DNA of 64,000 nucleotides, from contig OY747702.1 in assembly GCA_963556495.2 (NCBI GenBank), forward strand, positions 26,465,403 to 26,529,402, in the 5' to 3' direction. This DNA comes from Valencia hispanica. Taxonomy: Eukaryota; Chordata; Actinopteri; Cyprinodontiformes; Valenciidae. Position numbers and translations under genes: made by a program. This document shows positions 35,042-45,209 of this stretch, one piece after another; position 1 is the first letter of the stretch; the number at the start of each line of letters is the position of its first letter. The notes beneath the pieces were generated by a model. It saw only the letters and a list, made by a program, of their open reading frames with translations, did not search any database and was not told where the DNA came from.

Positions 35042-35979
35042 TAGAACAGGACACCGATAAATTGTTCTTGGCGTATAATGCTAAATTGATGGACGAGATG
35101 GAGCAGCACGAACACAGGTTAACTAAAGTTCAGCGACAGATGGATGAGGTGCTGCAGGATCAGGAAAGATTAGCATCTGTGGTAAGGGGGCAAGCTGCAG
35201 ACCTTTCAGGGAGTGCCAGCCCCAGTCAACGTGATGAATGTGCAGCAGTTGTACAGGTCGAAAATATGCAGACGTTGGGGGACAAGGGGAGTCAGGGGCC
35301 ATTTAAGAATACCAGATCTAAGTTACAAATGGGGGCATGTGGGGGCCTGATTTAATGCTTCCTTTAGTGGGAGCATCGGATGGTTCAGTAATTTTTAGAG
35401 AAGCAGTTTTAGCAGGCATGCCAGAGTCTGTTGCTACATTAATGAAACGGAATCCTGATTCACACATTTATGATCAGACACGTAACATATTATTTACAAG
35501 ACGTGCAAGATTCTGTGTTAAAGGACGCTGAGGAGAATAAGAAAATGGAGACTGCTTTGTTAAAGCTACAGTTAAAAGAGGCTCAGAATAAATTGACTGA
35601 CTTGTATCAGTCTAAAAAAGTGAAGCAGATGGTGGCTGAAGCAGCACCTACTGTTGGATCAGCGACAGTGCTGCCTTCTTTTCCTGTGATGTATGCTGGA
35701 GCTGCGCCGAATCCGCCATTTACTGCTCCTTATAGGACATGGCAGCCCCGTGGCAGGTCGCGTGGCAGGGCCAGGTTTGGGGATTTTAGAGGCATGGGGA
35801 GAGGGCAGCCAGGTGCTAACGGTTGTCGCAGGTGTGGCTCCAATGAACACTGGGTGAGGGAGTGCCCACACCCACAAGGGGGCGCTATACCTCCCGGTCA
35901 GCCACCTCTACATATGGCTCCGAATCAGCATATGGCTGCTCCCTCCTATCCAGGAGGACAGAGTGGGCCTCAGTATTGA
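35042..35979 (+). pseudogene. ERV-2a gag, third segment
   Basis: Gag resumes after the ERV-2b insertion. A Glu/Gln-rich region (LMDEMEQHEHRLTK) is followed by a frame change near 35345, a capsid fragment (REAVLAGMPESVATLMK), and a 14-bp deletion near 35477 that returns to the first frame. The C-terminus carries an Arg/Gly-rich stretch (RGRSRGRARFG) and the nucleocapsid zinc knuckle CRRCGSNEHWVREC. The frame ends at TGA (35977-35979). Pol continues in the same frame, so this stop looks like the readthrough codon of the gamma-type plan. Confidence 0.82.
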
Positions 35980-38900
35980 CAATGCCCACAGAGTACCTTA
36001 GTGAGCAGGACAAAGGGGGATCCGATGCTCACAATAGATGTAGATGGACATTCATTGCCATTCCTTGTCGACACTGGTGCTACTTTCAGCACGTTGGACA
36101 GAGTTTTACCAGATGTCAATTTTTCTGGGAACACAGTGTCTGTGATTGGAATCTCTGGGGCTCCAATGATTCTCCCTATCACTCAACCATTGCCTGTTTC
36201 AGTGGGAGATCAAAGACTATCACATCCTTTTGTCATTGCTCAAACCACGCCTGTCAACTTGTTAGGCAGAGATCTGCTTATCAAACTTGGTGCTTCGATC
36301 CTATGTACCCCTGATGGACTTATGGTGACTTTTCCGAATGGACATACGCATTGCTGTGATACCATGAGTGGTCAATTTTTGCTGAAGGATGACACTTCAC
36401 AAGTGGCTGATATTTTCTGGGCCAGATTGACTACGATGTCTGCACATGAATCTTCTGCGGCTGAATTTCTGAGATGCTGGAAGCCTTGGCTGCTTGAACT
36501 CCAGCCTTTTGTTCCACCGCCTGACCCGTTCCATGTGACCTGCCTATATGAGAGGGGCGATCCTACTTTATATCAGGAACAATTTGAAACAGAACTTGAA
36601 GGCCAAAGTTGGTCTGTGGCTTCGGGTCCATGCTTTGTGGGGAAAGAGGGTGTTGCACTGTATGCTGATCTGACTTCAGAGCAGCATAAATGGTATATGA
36701 TGGAAGCTGAAGCGCTTCCACACATATCGCTTTTGTTGCATCCGAAACATCAAGCTAAAGATTTGGGGGGAATGGTTAAAAGGGGAGTTGAATTAAAGGA
36801 TTGGGTTCCTACCCAGATACCTTCAGTCTCTTTTTCTCCTTCTACTCAGATGTACAAAATATACACGCAGCTCTCTGATACTACCATTCTGGAACATTTG
36901 CAGCTTTCTAGAAATCATGGCAGAGAAAAAACAGATCATCCAGATGCAGTGGAGGCCTTAAAGGTCGTGCCTGACTCTTTGTGGTCAGATGGTCCCACTG
37001 ATGTCGGTCTAGTGCAAACCACACCCATCACATTTGAGATGAAACATTCTGATCCAATCTGGCGTTCGCAGTATCCACCTAAACCTCAGGCTGAGGAAGG
37101 TATTGCAGACACTATTGCAGGCTTACTTGAAGTTGGAGTTTTAGAACCATCAAACTCTTCATATAACACCCCTATTCTTCCTGTGGAAAAACAAGGTACT
37201 GGTAAATACAGAATGGCACATGATTTGCGTGCTATCAATGAGGCCCTTAGGACCCCTCCCATTTCTACACCGAATCCGTATACAGCTCTGGCATCCCTGA
37301 CTCCTGATTTAAAATGGTTTACCTGCATAGATTTGGCTAATGCATTTTTCTGTTTACCACTCCATCCTTCTGTCAGGGATATTTTTTCATTTACATTCAG
37401 GGGCAGGAAGCTACGTTATAGTAGGCTTCCGCAGGGCTTTGCTTTATCTCCAGGTATTTTTAATCAGGTGTTGAAGCAGTCAATAAGCACTGTACAGCTC
37501 CCTCCAGGCTGTGTACTGACCCAATATGTGGACGATTTACTTTTAGCATCCCCTACTGTTGAAACGTGCATAGAAGCTACTCTAGTTGTGTTGCAACATT
37601 TGGGAAAAGAGGGATTCAAAGTCTCCCGCGATAAGCTTCAGTTGGTCAGGCAGGAAGTCCAGTTCCTGGGGCGAAGGGTGACCGCTCAAGGCGCTGGACT
37701 GACGGACACCCACAAGAATGCTATTTTGGCCCATTCTAAACCTCTCACTGTTAAATCAATGCTGTCATTTCTGGGACTGACAAATTTTTCCAGACATTAT
37801 GTGCCTAATTACACAAACCTTACCACACCACTCAGGGCTCTTGTAAATGCTCATGGTATGAAAAATCTGCATGCTAAATTAGAATGGGACATACCAGCTG
37901 AGGAGGCATTTATTAAGTTGAAACAGGCTCTAGCACAAGCAGCTGATTTAGCCACTCCTGACTATACATGTCCATTTTTTCTTAACACATCAGAAACAGA
38001 TGGGGTGGTTAATGGGATTTTGTTTCAGAAAAAAGGTGGTCAGAGACACATTCTTATGTATCTTAGCATAAAGCTGCAAGCTATTGAAATGAGACAGCCG
38101 CCTTGCACGAGACATGCAGCAGGAATTGCACATCTAGTGGAAAAAACATCACACATTGTCAGGGGTTATCCACTTAATATTTTGACATCTCATGGAGTCA
38201 TGGCATTGATTAATTCTGAGACTTTTACTCTTTCTACTTTGCGTCAGCAGCGGATTAGCAGAGTTTTGGAGGCACCAAACATTATTTTTACGCATGAAGG
38301 AATAAACATGGCTGACCAAATCACCACCTATGGGGAGCAGCATGACTGTGTCAGGCTGAATTCTGTTGCTCAAAAAATACGTCCTGATTTACGGTCTGAT
38401 CCCTTACCTACAGGTTTTGTGCTCTATACAGATAGTGGTTGTTTTAGAGATGGACAGGGCCAATTGAGATCAGGTTTTGCAGTTGTTGAGCAAAATGGGG
38501 ATTCACTACAGACTGTCGTTTCAGGGAAGCTGGATGGCAAGCAGAGCACACAGCGTGCTGAGATAAGGGCTCTTATTGAAGCATGCAAATGGGGAAGAGA
38601 TAAAGACGTCACGATTTACACTGATTCGAACTACGGGTTTTTTTGTTATACATTATGAATTACCACAGTGGAAAAGGGCAGGTTTTGTTACTGCTACTGG
38701 TAAGCCTGTACACCATCATGCAGATATTATGGAGCTTTTGGATGTTGTACAGTTACCAGCTAACCTCGCTGTTCTTAAGTGTAAGGGTCACAGCAAGGCT
38801 GACACTGTTGACGCGTGGGGAAATAGGGCAGCAGATTTGGCGGCGAAAGGAGCAGCAGGTTACCTGTCACATGTCCACACGCAGCTGATTGTCACGTCAG

Positions 38901-39655
38901 CACAGGAAATGTCAGACAGTTTTGCTGAGGAAGTAAAGTTGGCACAGCAGGCTGCTGCGTCGCAGGAGATAACTGTGTGGAAGGATAGAGGTGCGATTTT
39001 TTCTGATGGCTTTTGGCGTGGGCCTGATGGCCGTTTGGTTTTACCTGCCGCGTTAAAACCCACCCTTTTTCAGGAGGCTCATGGTGCGGCACATGTGTCA
39101 TACACTCAGATGAAACGTAATCTTTGTTTTTGGTGGCATCCCTTCCTGCCACATTTAATTAAGCGTTTTTTGAGTGAATGTGTGGTGTGTGGTCAATTTA
39201 ATCCTAAGCCTACTATCAAGCCAGAAATGGGCGCCTTCCAGGACTTGTGCAGGCCTGGCGAGGAGGTCGTTATCGATTATACAGATATGGTGACCCCTGT
39301 TAGAGGTTTCCGTTACCTGTTAGTGATGATTGATCCACTGACCTCGTGGGTTTCAGCTTTTCCTGCTAGACGGGAGGATGCTCAGACAGTGGTGAAATCT
39401 TTGATTAACCACTGGATTCCGTGCCATGGCTTTCCGACTAGGATCAGGTCTGACAATGGCACACATTTTAAAAATAAACATCTCCGACAGGTTGAGGAAC
39501 AGATGGGAATAACCCACAAGTTCGGCACTGTTTACCATCCGCAATCCCAGGGCGTCATCGAGCGGTCTAATTCAACTTTAAAGTTAAAGCTGGCAGAGAA
39601 CCACAGGTTTCACCGCACCCTGACCCGGACCCTCGCAGTGATCATCAGCATCTGA
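35980..39655 (+). pseudogene. ERV-2a pol: protease, reverse transcriptase, RNase H, integrase (truncated)
   Basis: Domains in order: aspartic protease with VDTGATFS (DTGA at 36070-36081); reverse transcriptase with DLANAFFCLPLHP, LPQGFALSPGIFNQVL and YVDD (37525-37536); RNase H with YTDSG, QRAEIRAL and YTDSNYG; integrase with an HHCC zinc region (AHGAAH...CVVCG), then VIDYTDM, IRSDNGTHF and QGVIERSNS supplying D, D and E. One extra T in a T run at about 38639-38645 shifts the frame within RNase H; the second half (38576-39655) is read in another frame. Integrase stops about 15 residues after the catalytic Glu and is joined to foreign sequence, so its C-terminal DNA-binding domain is lost. Protease, reverse transcriptase and most of RNase H look intact in sequence. 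Confidence 0.9.
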
Positions 39656-40624
39656 AGGGCCTGGTCTCCTCCTTCCTTCCGACCCCCCTCCTGTCCCTCA
39701 CGCTGCAGCAGCTCTCTGCTGACCTGGGAGAATCTCTTTGCAGTGGGTGGTGTCGGTTCTGACTAGGCGGTGTCGACTGCCGAAGCCAGGAGGCGGGGCC
39801 TGGCCCACCCAGAAGATTGGTTGAAGTTGCTGTAATCATCCAGTGTAATCTATATGTGCAAAAAATTGGGCGAGATAAGCAATTTGGACTTGCTTTTCTC
39901 GAAGAGGGATTATACCGAAAAGAAAAGATCGCAAGAAATCTAACACATTTCACAGCAGGTTTTGACCACCTCACAATCGGTGGGGGAAGCTATTGGAGGC
40001 GGGGCCTGTCTGTGCATTTGTGTTTATTGGGGGAAATGTTCAGTTAATGAAGTAACTGTCATTTCAGTGAGGGCGATCTGCATAAAAGACAGTAAGATTG
40101 GGAAAAATAAAGAGTCCACTGTACTGAATCATTTCATCACTCTGGTAGCCGCCTGCTGCCAGAGAAATAAACAAGAGCGAAGACTAGAGAACAAAATAAT
40201 AAAGACTGAACACTTATTAATCATTTTTCTTGTATTTTACAGGTTGTTTAACCAATTTTTATTTACAGGTGCAGATTGTTAGACACTGCCTAAGAGGGTG
40301 TCAAAGAATTTTTAAGTAGTCGATTTGTAGGATTTTTTCTTAATATTCAGTTTTTACGGTTTCATAAAACTTTTTAGTAATAAGCTAAAATATTTTAAGG
40401 GGTGTTTAAAGTATAATCAGGTTGACTGACTACTAATTTTTGTTTTACTTATTCTTTTTTCATTATGATGTGGTTTTTGTAGGATGCTTTTGGGGTTGGT
40501 GACAATTGCTAGAGTTTGCTTTTTACTAAAAGAATATTGAGAATTAGGTTAAAACATAAAAAACAATAATAAAAAAAAATATTGCTTAAAGGTAAAGATA
40601 AAAAAAACAGACACTCTTCTCATT
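39656..40624 (+). other. Segment replacing env, ERV-2a copy
   Basis: Colinear with 27670-28700 inverted. Noncoding apart from short frames. Contains GCATAAAAGAC near 40079, AATAAAGAGTCC near 40108 and an acceptor-like TTTTACAG near 40242. Confidence 0.6.
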
Positions 40625-40888
40625 TTGAATAATCATGTTAGAAAGAGGGACGATTTGTTAAGTAATATGTTTGGTAAATGGAAGACTCTGGCAATGTCTA
40701 TAATGGTTTCTTTAGCAGTATTTGTGTCAACTATGGTGTTATGTGGATGTTGCTGTATTCCTTGTATACGTTCATTGCTCACAAAGTGTATTGAAAAAGC
40801 TGTTGGTGATAATATGCAAGGTCAATATCTGTTACTCCCTCACATGGAGCCTGAAGGAGAAGTACAGAGGAGTGATCAATCTATTTGA
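40625..40888 (+). pseudogene. ERV-2a envelope transmembrane tail
   Basis: 87 codons matching 27437-27667: FGKWKTLAMSIMVSL, membrane span, CGCCCIPC cluster, then a hydrophilic tail with a C-terminus longer than in ERV-2b. Only the end of the transmembrane subunit remains. It lies just before the purine tract of the 3' LTR, the normal position of env. Confidence 0.8.
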
Positions 40889-40898
40889 AAATAGATTG

Positions 40899-40909
40899 AA
40901 AGAGGGATT
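40899..40909 (+). promoter_or_regulatory. Polypurine tract of ERV-2a
   Basis: AAAGAGGGA followed by TT lies immediately before the LTR TG at 40910. It is identical in ERV-2b. Confidence 0.75.
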
Positions 40910-41453
40910 TGTTGTATTCTACTTTTTTGGGGCTATTTTTTATTATGCAGTACATATGTTTTAACTATATCTTTAAGTAAGCTTTAGAAGTAAATAGGCC
41001 TGTTTATATTATTCAGGGTAGTAAAACATGACTCTTTACCAGCATTTTATGGGGTTAAGGTTTTAAGTAAATAAACTCTTGGGTAAAGATATGAACTGAA
41101 AGCAGGGAGGATCGGTTATAACTCTAGTTCATGGTACGGTCAGGAGACCTGGAGAAAATGTATGACCTGTCAAGATGTAGAAGGAGGAGAGAGGAGTCAT
41201 GTGATATGTTCTTTGTTCTTCTGTAATAAAAATGGTACACCCTTGTAGAGAAGGGAGTCAGATCTTTTCTGGCTCCCATCTGCAGGTGCGTCCACTGTGA
41301 AACAGATATCTGTTTGTGTGTGTTGTTTTACTCTCTGTCTCTCAGTTCTGGGTCTTATTTTGAAACAGTTCCCGCCGGGGTTTTGGAGTTCGGCGCCCCC
41401 ACCTCTCTGAGTAGAAAGTGAGTTGCAGAGCATATTATGGTAGGAAGCCGACA
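40910..41453 (+). repeat. 3' LTR of ERV-2a
   Basis: 544 bp, almost identical to 20303-20846, followed by the GGAC duplication at 41454-41457. Confidence 0.93.
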
Positions 41454-41710
41454 GGACCCACAGGTTTTTTAACTCTTCCTTTTCTTGCTCAACTACGGAC
41501 ACATTTTGCTTTCCTCTTCGTGGACTGGACCTCCCTCAAAGCAAAGTAGGACTGAACCGGTTCATTTATGCTAATCTTGTGTCTGGGCAGATAAATAGGG
41601 AAAATAGAGTTTTAATGAGTTAGATCATGTTCATTGTTGGTTTAAAGTGGTTTTAAGCCCTGACCCTGTTGGCTCATTTAGCGTTGCCACACGCATAAGT
41701 TTAAGCTGTA

Positions 41711-43280
41711 CAGGTCCTTCTCAAAAAATTAGCATATTTTTGATAAAGTTCATTCTTTTCCATAATGTAATGATAAAAATTAAACTTTCATATATTTTAC
41801 ATTCATTGCACACCAACTGAAATATTTCAGGTCTTTTATTTTTTTTAAACTGATGATTTTGGCATACAGCTCATGAAAACCCAAAATTCCTATCTCAAAA
41901 AATTAGCTTATCATGAAAATGTTCTCTAAACGAGCTATTAACCTAATCATCTGAATCAACTAATTAACACCTGCAAAAAATTCCTGAGGCTTTTAAAAAC
42001 TCCCAGCCTGGTTCATTACTGAAAACTGCAATCATGGGTAAGACTGCCGACCTGACTGCTGCCCAGAAGGCCATCATTGACACCCTCAAGCAAGAGGGTA
42101 AGACACAGAAAGAAATTTGTGAACGAATAGGCTGTTCCCAGAGTGCTGTATCAAGGCACCTCAGTGGGAAGTCTGTGTGAAGGAAAATGTGTGACAGAAA
42201 ACGCTGCACAACGAGAAGAGGTGACCGGACCCTGCAGAAGATTGTGGAGAAGGACCGATTCCAGACCTTGGGGGACCTGCGGAAGCAGGAGTAGAAACAT
42301 CCAGAGCCACCATGCACAGGCGTGTGCAGGAAATGGGCTACAAGCCACTTTTGACCCAGAAACAGCGGCAGAAGCGCCTGACCTGGGGTACAGAGAAGCA
42401 GCACTGGACTGTTGCCCCAGTGGTCCAAAGTACTTTTTTCGGATGAAAGCAAATTTTGCATGTCATTCGGAAATCAAGGTGCCAGAGTCTGGAGGAAGAC
42501 TGGGGAGAAGGAAATGCCAAAATGCCTGAAGTCCAGTGTCAAGTACCCACAGTCAGTGATGGTCTGGGGTGCCATGTCAGCTGCTGGTGTTGGTCCACTG
42601 TGTTTTATTAAGGGCAGGGTCAATGCAGCTAGCTATCAGGAGATTTTGGAGCACTTCATGCTTCCATCTGCTGAAAAGCTTTATGGAGATGAAGATTTCA
42701 TTTTTCAGCACGACCTGGCATCTGCTCAGAGTGCCAGAATCACTGGTAAATGGTTTACTGACCATGGTATTACTGTGCTCAATTGGCCTGCCAACTCTCC
42801 TGACCTGAACCCCATAGAGAATCTGTGGGATATTGTGAAGAGGAAGTTGAGAGACGCAAGACCCAACACTCTGGATGAGCTTAAGGCCGCTATCGAAGCA
42901 TCCTGGGCCTCCATAACACCTCAGCAGTGCCACAGGCTGATTGCCTCCATGCAACGCCATTGAAGCAGTCATTTCTGCAAAAGGATTCCCGACCAAGTAT
43001 TGAGTGCATAACTGAACATAATTATTTGAAGGTTGACTTTTTTTGTATTAAAAACACTTTTCTTTTATTGGTCGGATGAAATATGCTAATTTTTTGGAAT
43101 AGGAAGTTTGGGTTTTCATGAGCTATATGCCAAAATCATCAGTTTTAAAACAATAAAAGACCTGAAATATTTCAGTTGGTGTACAATGAATCTAAAATAT
43201 ATGAAAGTTAAATGTTTATCATTACATTATGGAAAAGAATGAACTTTATCACAATATGCACATTTTTTGAGAAGGACCTG
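41711..43280 (+). mobile_element. Tc1/mariner transposon with TA duplication
   Basis: Inverted termini ACAGGTCCTTCTCAAAAAAT and its complement are complete, and TA flanks both sides (41709-41710, 43281-43282). Longer subterminal matches (AACTTTCATATATTTTA) extend the inverted repeats to about 230 bp. This is a Tc1-like family widespread in fish and lampreys. Element length 1570 bp is near full length. Confidence 0.92.
42034..42963 (+). pseudogene. Tc1-like transposase, several lesions
   Basis: Starts MGKTADLTAAQKAIIDTLKQ with a helix-turn-helix (IGCSQSAVSRHLSG). A TGA at about 42178 follows GKSV, and small deletions near 42292 and 42345 shift the frame. From 42412 the frame is open: SDESKF supplies the first Asp, QHDLAS the second and [13 protein letters not shown] the glutamate. 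HDLASAQSA departs from the HDLAPAHSA-type sequence usual for the family. Not functional; the ends could still be mobilised. Confidence 0.9.
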
Positions 43281-43330
43281 TATTTTCTGTGTTTGAAACT
43301 GTTTTTGGGCTTTTTCTGAGCGAATCCAAT

Positions 43331-43331
<1 letters not shown>

Positions 43332-43426
<95 letters not shown>

Positions 43427-43434
43427 TCCATCGC

Positions 43435-43470
<36 letters not shown>

Positions 43471-43495
43471 TCCTTCTTTCCATCGCTCTTTCTTG
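43332..43495. repeat. (TTTC)n microsatellite with a duplicated interruption
   Basis: Long run of TTTC tetramers. The interruption CCATCGCTCTTTCTT occurs at about 43428 and again at about 43479, so a block of repeat plus interruption was itself duplicated. The Lys/Glu/Arg ORFs on the minus strand and Phe/Leu/Ser ORF on the plus strand are by-products. Confidence 0.95.
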
Positions 43496-43499
43496 CTCT

Positions 43500-44024
43500 C
43501 TGATCACTTGGTCGGCAGAGTGGGGCTTGGTTCCCCCCTGGAATGAGGGCCACCTCCCTCCCTGAACAAAGCCTGAGCTGTCTTTTTGTCTCGGATCCAT
43601 TTCATGTTAATTGTGTTTCATTTTCACACAATTTTCACAATTATTGTTTTCTAAGATCTGTAGTAGTTAGTTGTATGCTTTAGAATAGATGGGAATTATT
43701 TACAAAATGTTTTGGCTGTAAGTTTGATCTATTTTCCTAATAAATTCCCCTTAGCTTAAAGAGAGAGGTCTGTGTTTAAATGGAGTATATGTGTACAATT
43801 ATTGTCTATGGCGTGTTAATTTACACCTTCAAGAAGAGACTGGATGTTGTGTCTTCTAAGACAGAAGTTGTGCCCCTAATATTAATAAATTAAACTTGAA
43901 CCTCATCAATATTTATATTAATATTAAATTATTGATCATAATTATTGATGGTTATGTAAACCAGACAAAATCTTGCTCACTCTGTGTCACAACGTACCAT
44001 TAAAATTATTCTGTTCTCCATTCA
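43500..44024. other. Noncoding DNA, no gene recognised
   Basis: AT-rich, no ORF with features. A weak TTAATATTAATAAA-like AT palindrome region at 43880-43945. Nothing else seen. Confidence 0.5.
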
Positions 44025-44025
44025 T

Positions 44026-45200
44026 CCATCCATTTTCTTCCACTTATCCGGGGTCGGGTCGTGGGGGCAGCAGCTTAAGCAAGGACACCCAGACTTCCCT
44101 CTCCCCAGCAACTTGTTCCAGCTCCTCGGGAGGAATCCCAAGGCGGTCCCAGGCCAGCCGAGAAACACAGTCCCTCCAGCCTGTCCTGGGCCTTCCCCTG
44201 GGCCTCCTCCCGGTGGGACGTGCCCAAAACACCTCACCACGGAGGCGTCCAGGAGGCATCCTGACCAGATGCCACCTCAACTGACTCCTCTCGATGTGGA
44301 GGAGCAGCGGCTCTACTCTGAGCCCCCCCGGATGACTGAGCTTCTCACCCTGTCTCTAAGGGAGAGCCCAGAAACTCTATGGAGGAAACTCATTTCAGCC
44401 GCTTGTATCCGTGATCTTGTTCTTTCGGTAAATCGAGAGCTTCACCTTTCGGCTCAGCTCTCTCTTCACCACGACAGACTGGTAAAGCGCCCGCAAAACT
44501 GCAGATGCCCTACCAATCCGTCTATCAATCTCCCACTCAATTTTTCCCTCATTCGTGAACAAGACCCCCAGATACTTAAACTCCTCCACTTGGGGAAGGA
44601 CCTCATCCCCGACCCAGAGAAGGCACCCCACCCTTTTCCGAGTCAAGAGCATGGACTCGGATGTGGAGGTGGCGATTCTCATCCCAGCCCCTTCCACTCG
44701 GCTGCAAACCGCTCCAGCGAAAGCCGTAGATAACGTTCCGATGAAGCCAACAGGACCACCTCATCTGCAAAAAGCAGAGACCCGATCCTGAGGCCACCGA
44801 AACGTATCCCCTCAACACCTTGGCTGCGCCTAGAAATCCTGCCCATAAAAGTTATGAACAGGATTGGTGACAAAGGGCAACGTTGGCAGAGTCCAACTCT
44901 CACTGGAAACAAGCCCGACTTACTGCCGGCAATGCGAACCAAAGTCTGGCACCGGTCGTACAGGGACCTAACAGCCCGTATCAAGGGGCCCGGCACCCCA
45001 TACTCCCGGAGCACCCCCCACAGGGCTCCCTGAGGGACACGGTCAAACGCCTTCTCCAAGTCCACAAAACACATGTAGACCGGTTGGGCGAACTCCCACG
45101 CACCCTCCAGGACCCTGCAGAGGGTGTAGAGCTGGTCCAGTGTTCCACGGCCAGGAAGCGAAAATACGTCAACATAAACAATGAAGGCTACTGTCCTCAT
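44026..45200 (-). mobile_element. 5'-truncated RTE-like LINE
   Basis: On the minus strand the 3' end reads CGGATAAGTGGAAGAAAATG then GGATGGATGAATGG, the tail of an abundant fish LINE of the RTE-like (Rex3/Expander) type. The upstream end stops inside the reverse transcriptase. Another tail of the same family is at 62785-62825. Confidence 0.85.
44044..45200 (-). pseudogene. RTE-like reverse transcriptase, C-terminal half, broken
   Basis: Reads QPVYMCFVDLEKAFDRVP, GLCQRCPLSPILFITFMGRI and FADEVVLLAS, where the catalytic FADD has become FADE. Then QVEEFKYLGVLFTNEG and ELSRKVKLSIYR follow in a second frame, and ERSQLRWHLVRMPPGRLRGE and GRRPRGRPRTGWRD in a third. A deletion near 44395 removes the TYGHELW-type segment. 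Truncated and inactive. Confidence 0.88.
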
Positions 45201-45209
45201 CGTATTTCT

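Larger units (their letters stand above)
20303..41453 (+). mobile_element. Outer provirus ERV-2a (about 9.07 kb without its two insertions)
   Basis: Its two 544-bp LTRs (20303-20846 and 40910-41453) begin TGTTGTATTC and end AAGCCGACA, and differ at only about two positions by eye. A perfect 4-bp duplication GGAC flanks it (20299-20302 and 41454-41457). The reading order is LTR, primer site, long leader, gag, protease, reverse transcriptase, RNase H, integrase, env tail, LTR. Gag has been interrupted by an L2 LINE (22908-26768) and by provirus ERV-2b (26827-35041). The gammaretrovirus-like layout (gag and pol in one frame divided by one stop) and 4-bp duplication fit the gamma/epsilon type. 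Confidence 0.93.

Noticed and set aside
43208..43600. Lys/Glu/Arg-rich ORFs on minus and Phe/Leu/Ser-rich ORF on plus
   Set aside because: Direct products of the (TTTC)n microsatellite; all frames are open because the tetramer cycles without stops.
43984..44733. Proline-rich 249-codon plus-strand ORF
   Set aside because: It is the reverse strand of the RTE-like LINE, whose minus frames match reverse transcriptase.
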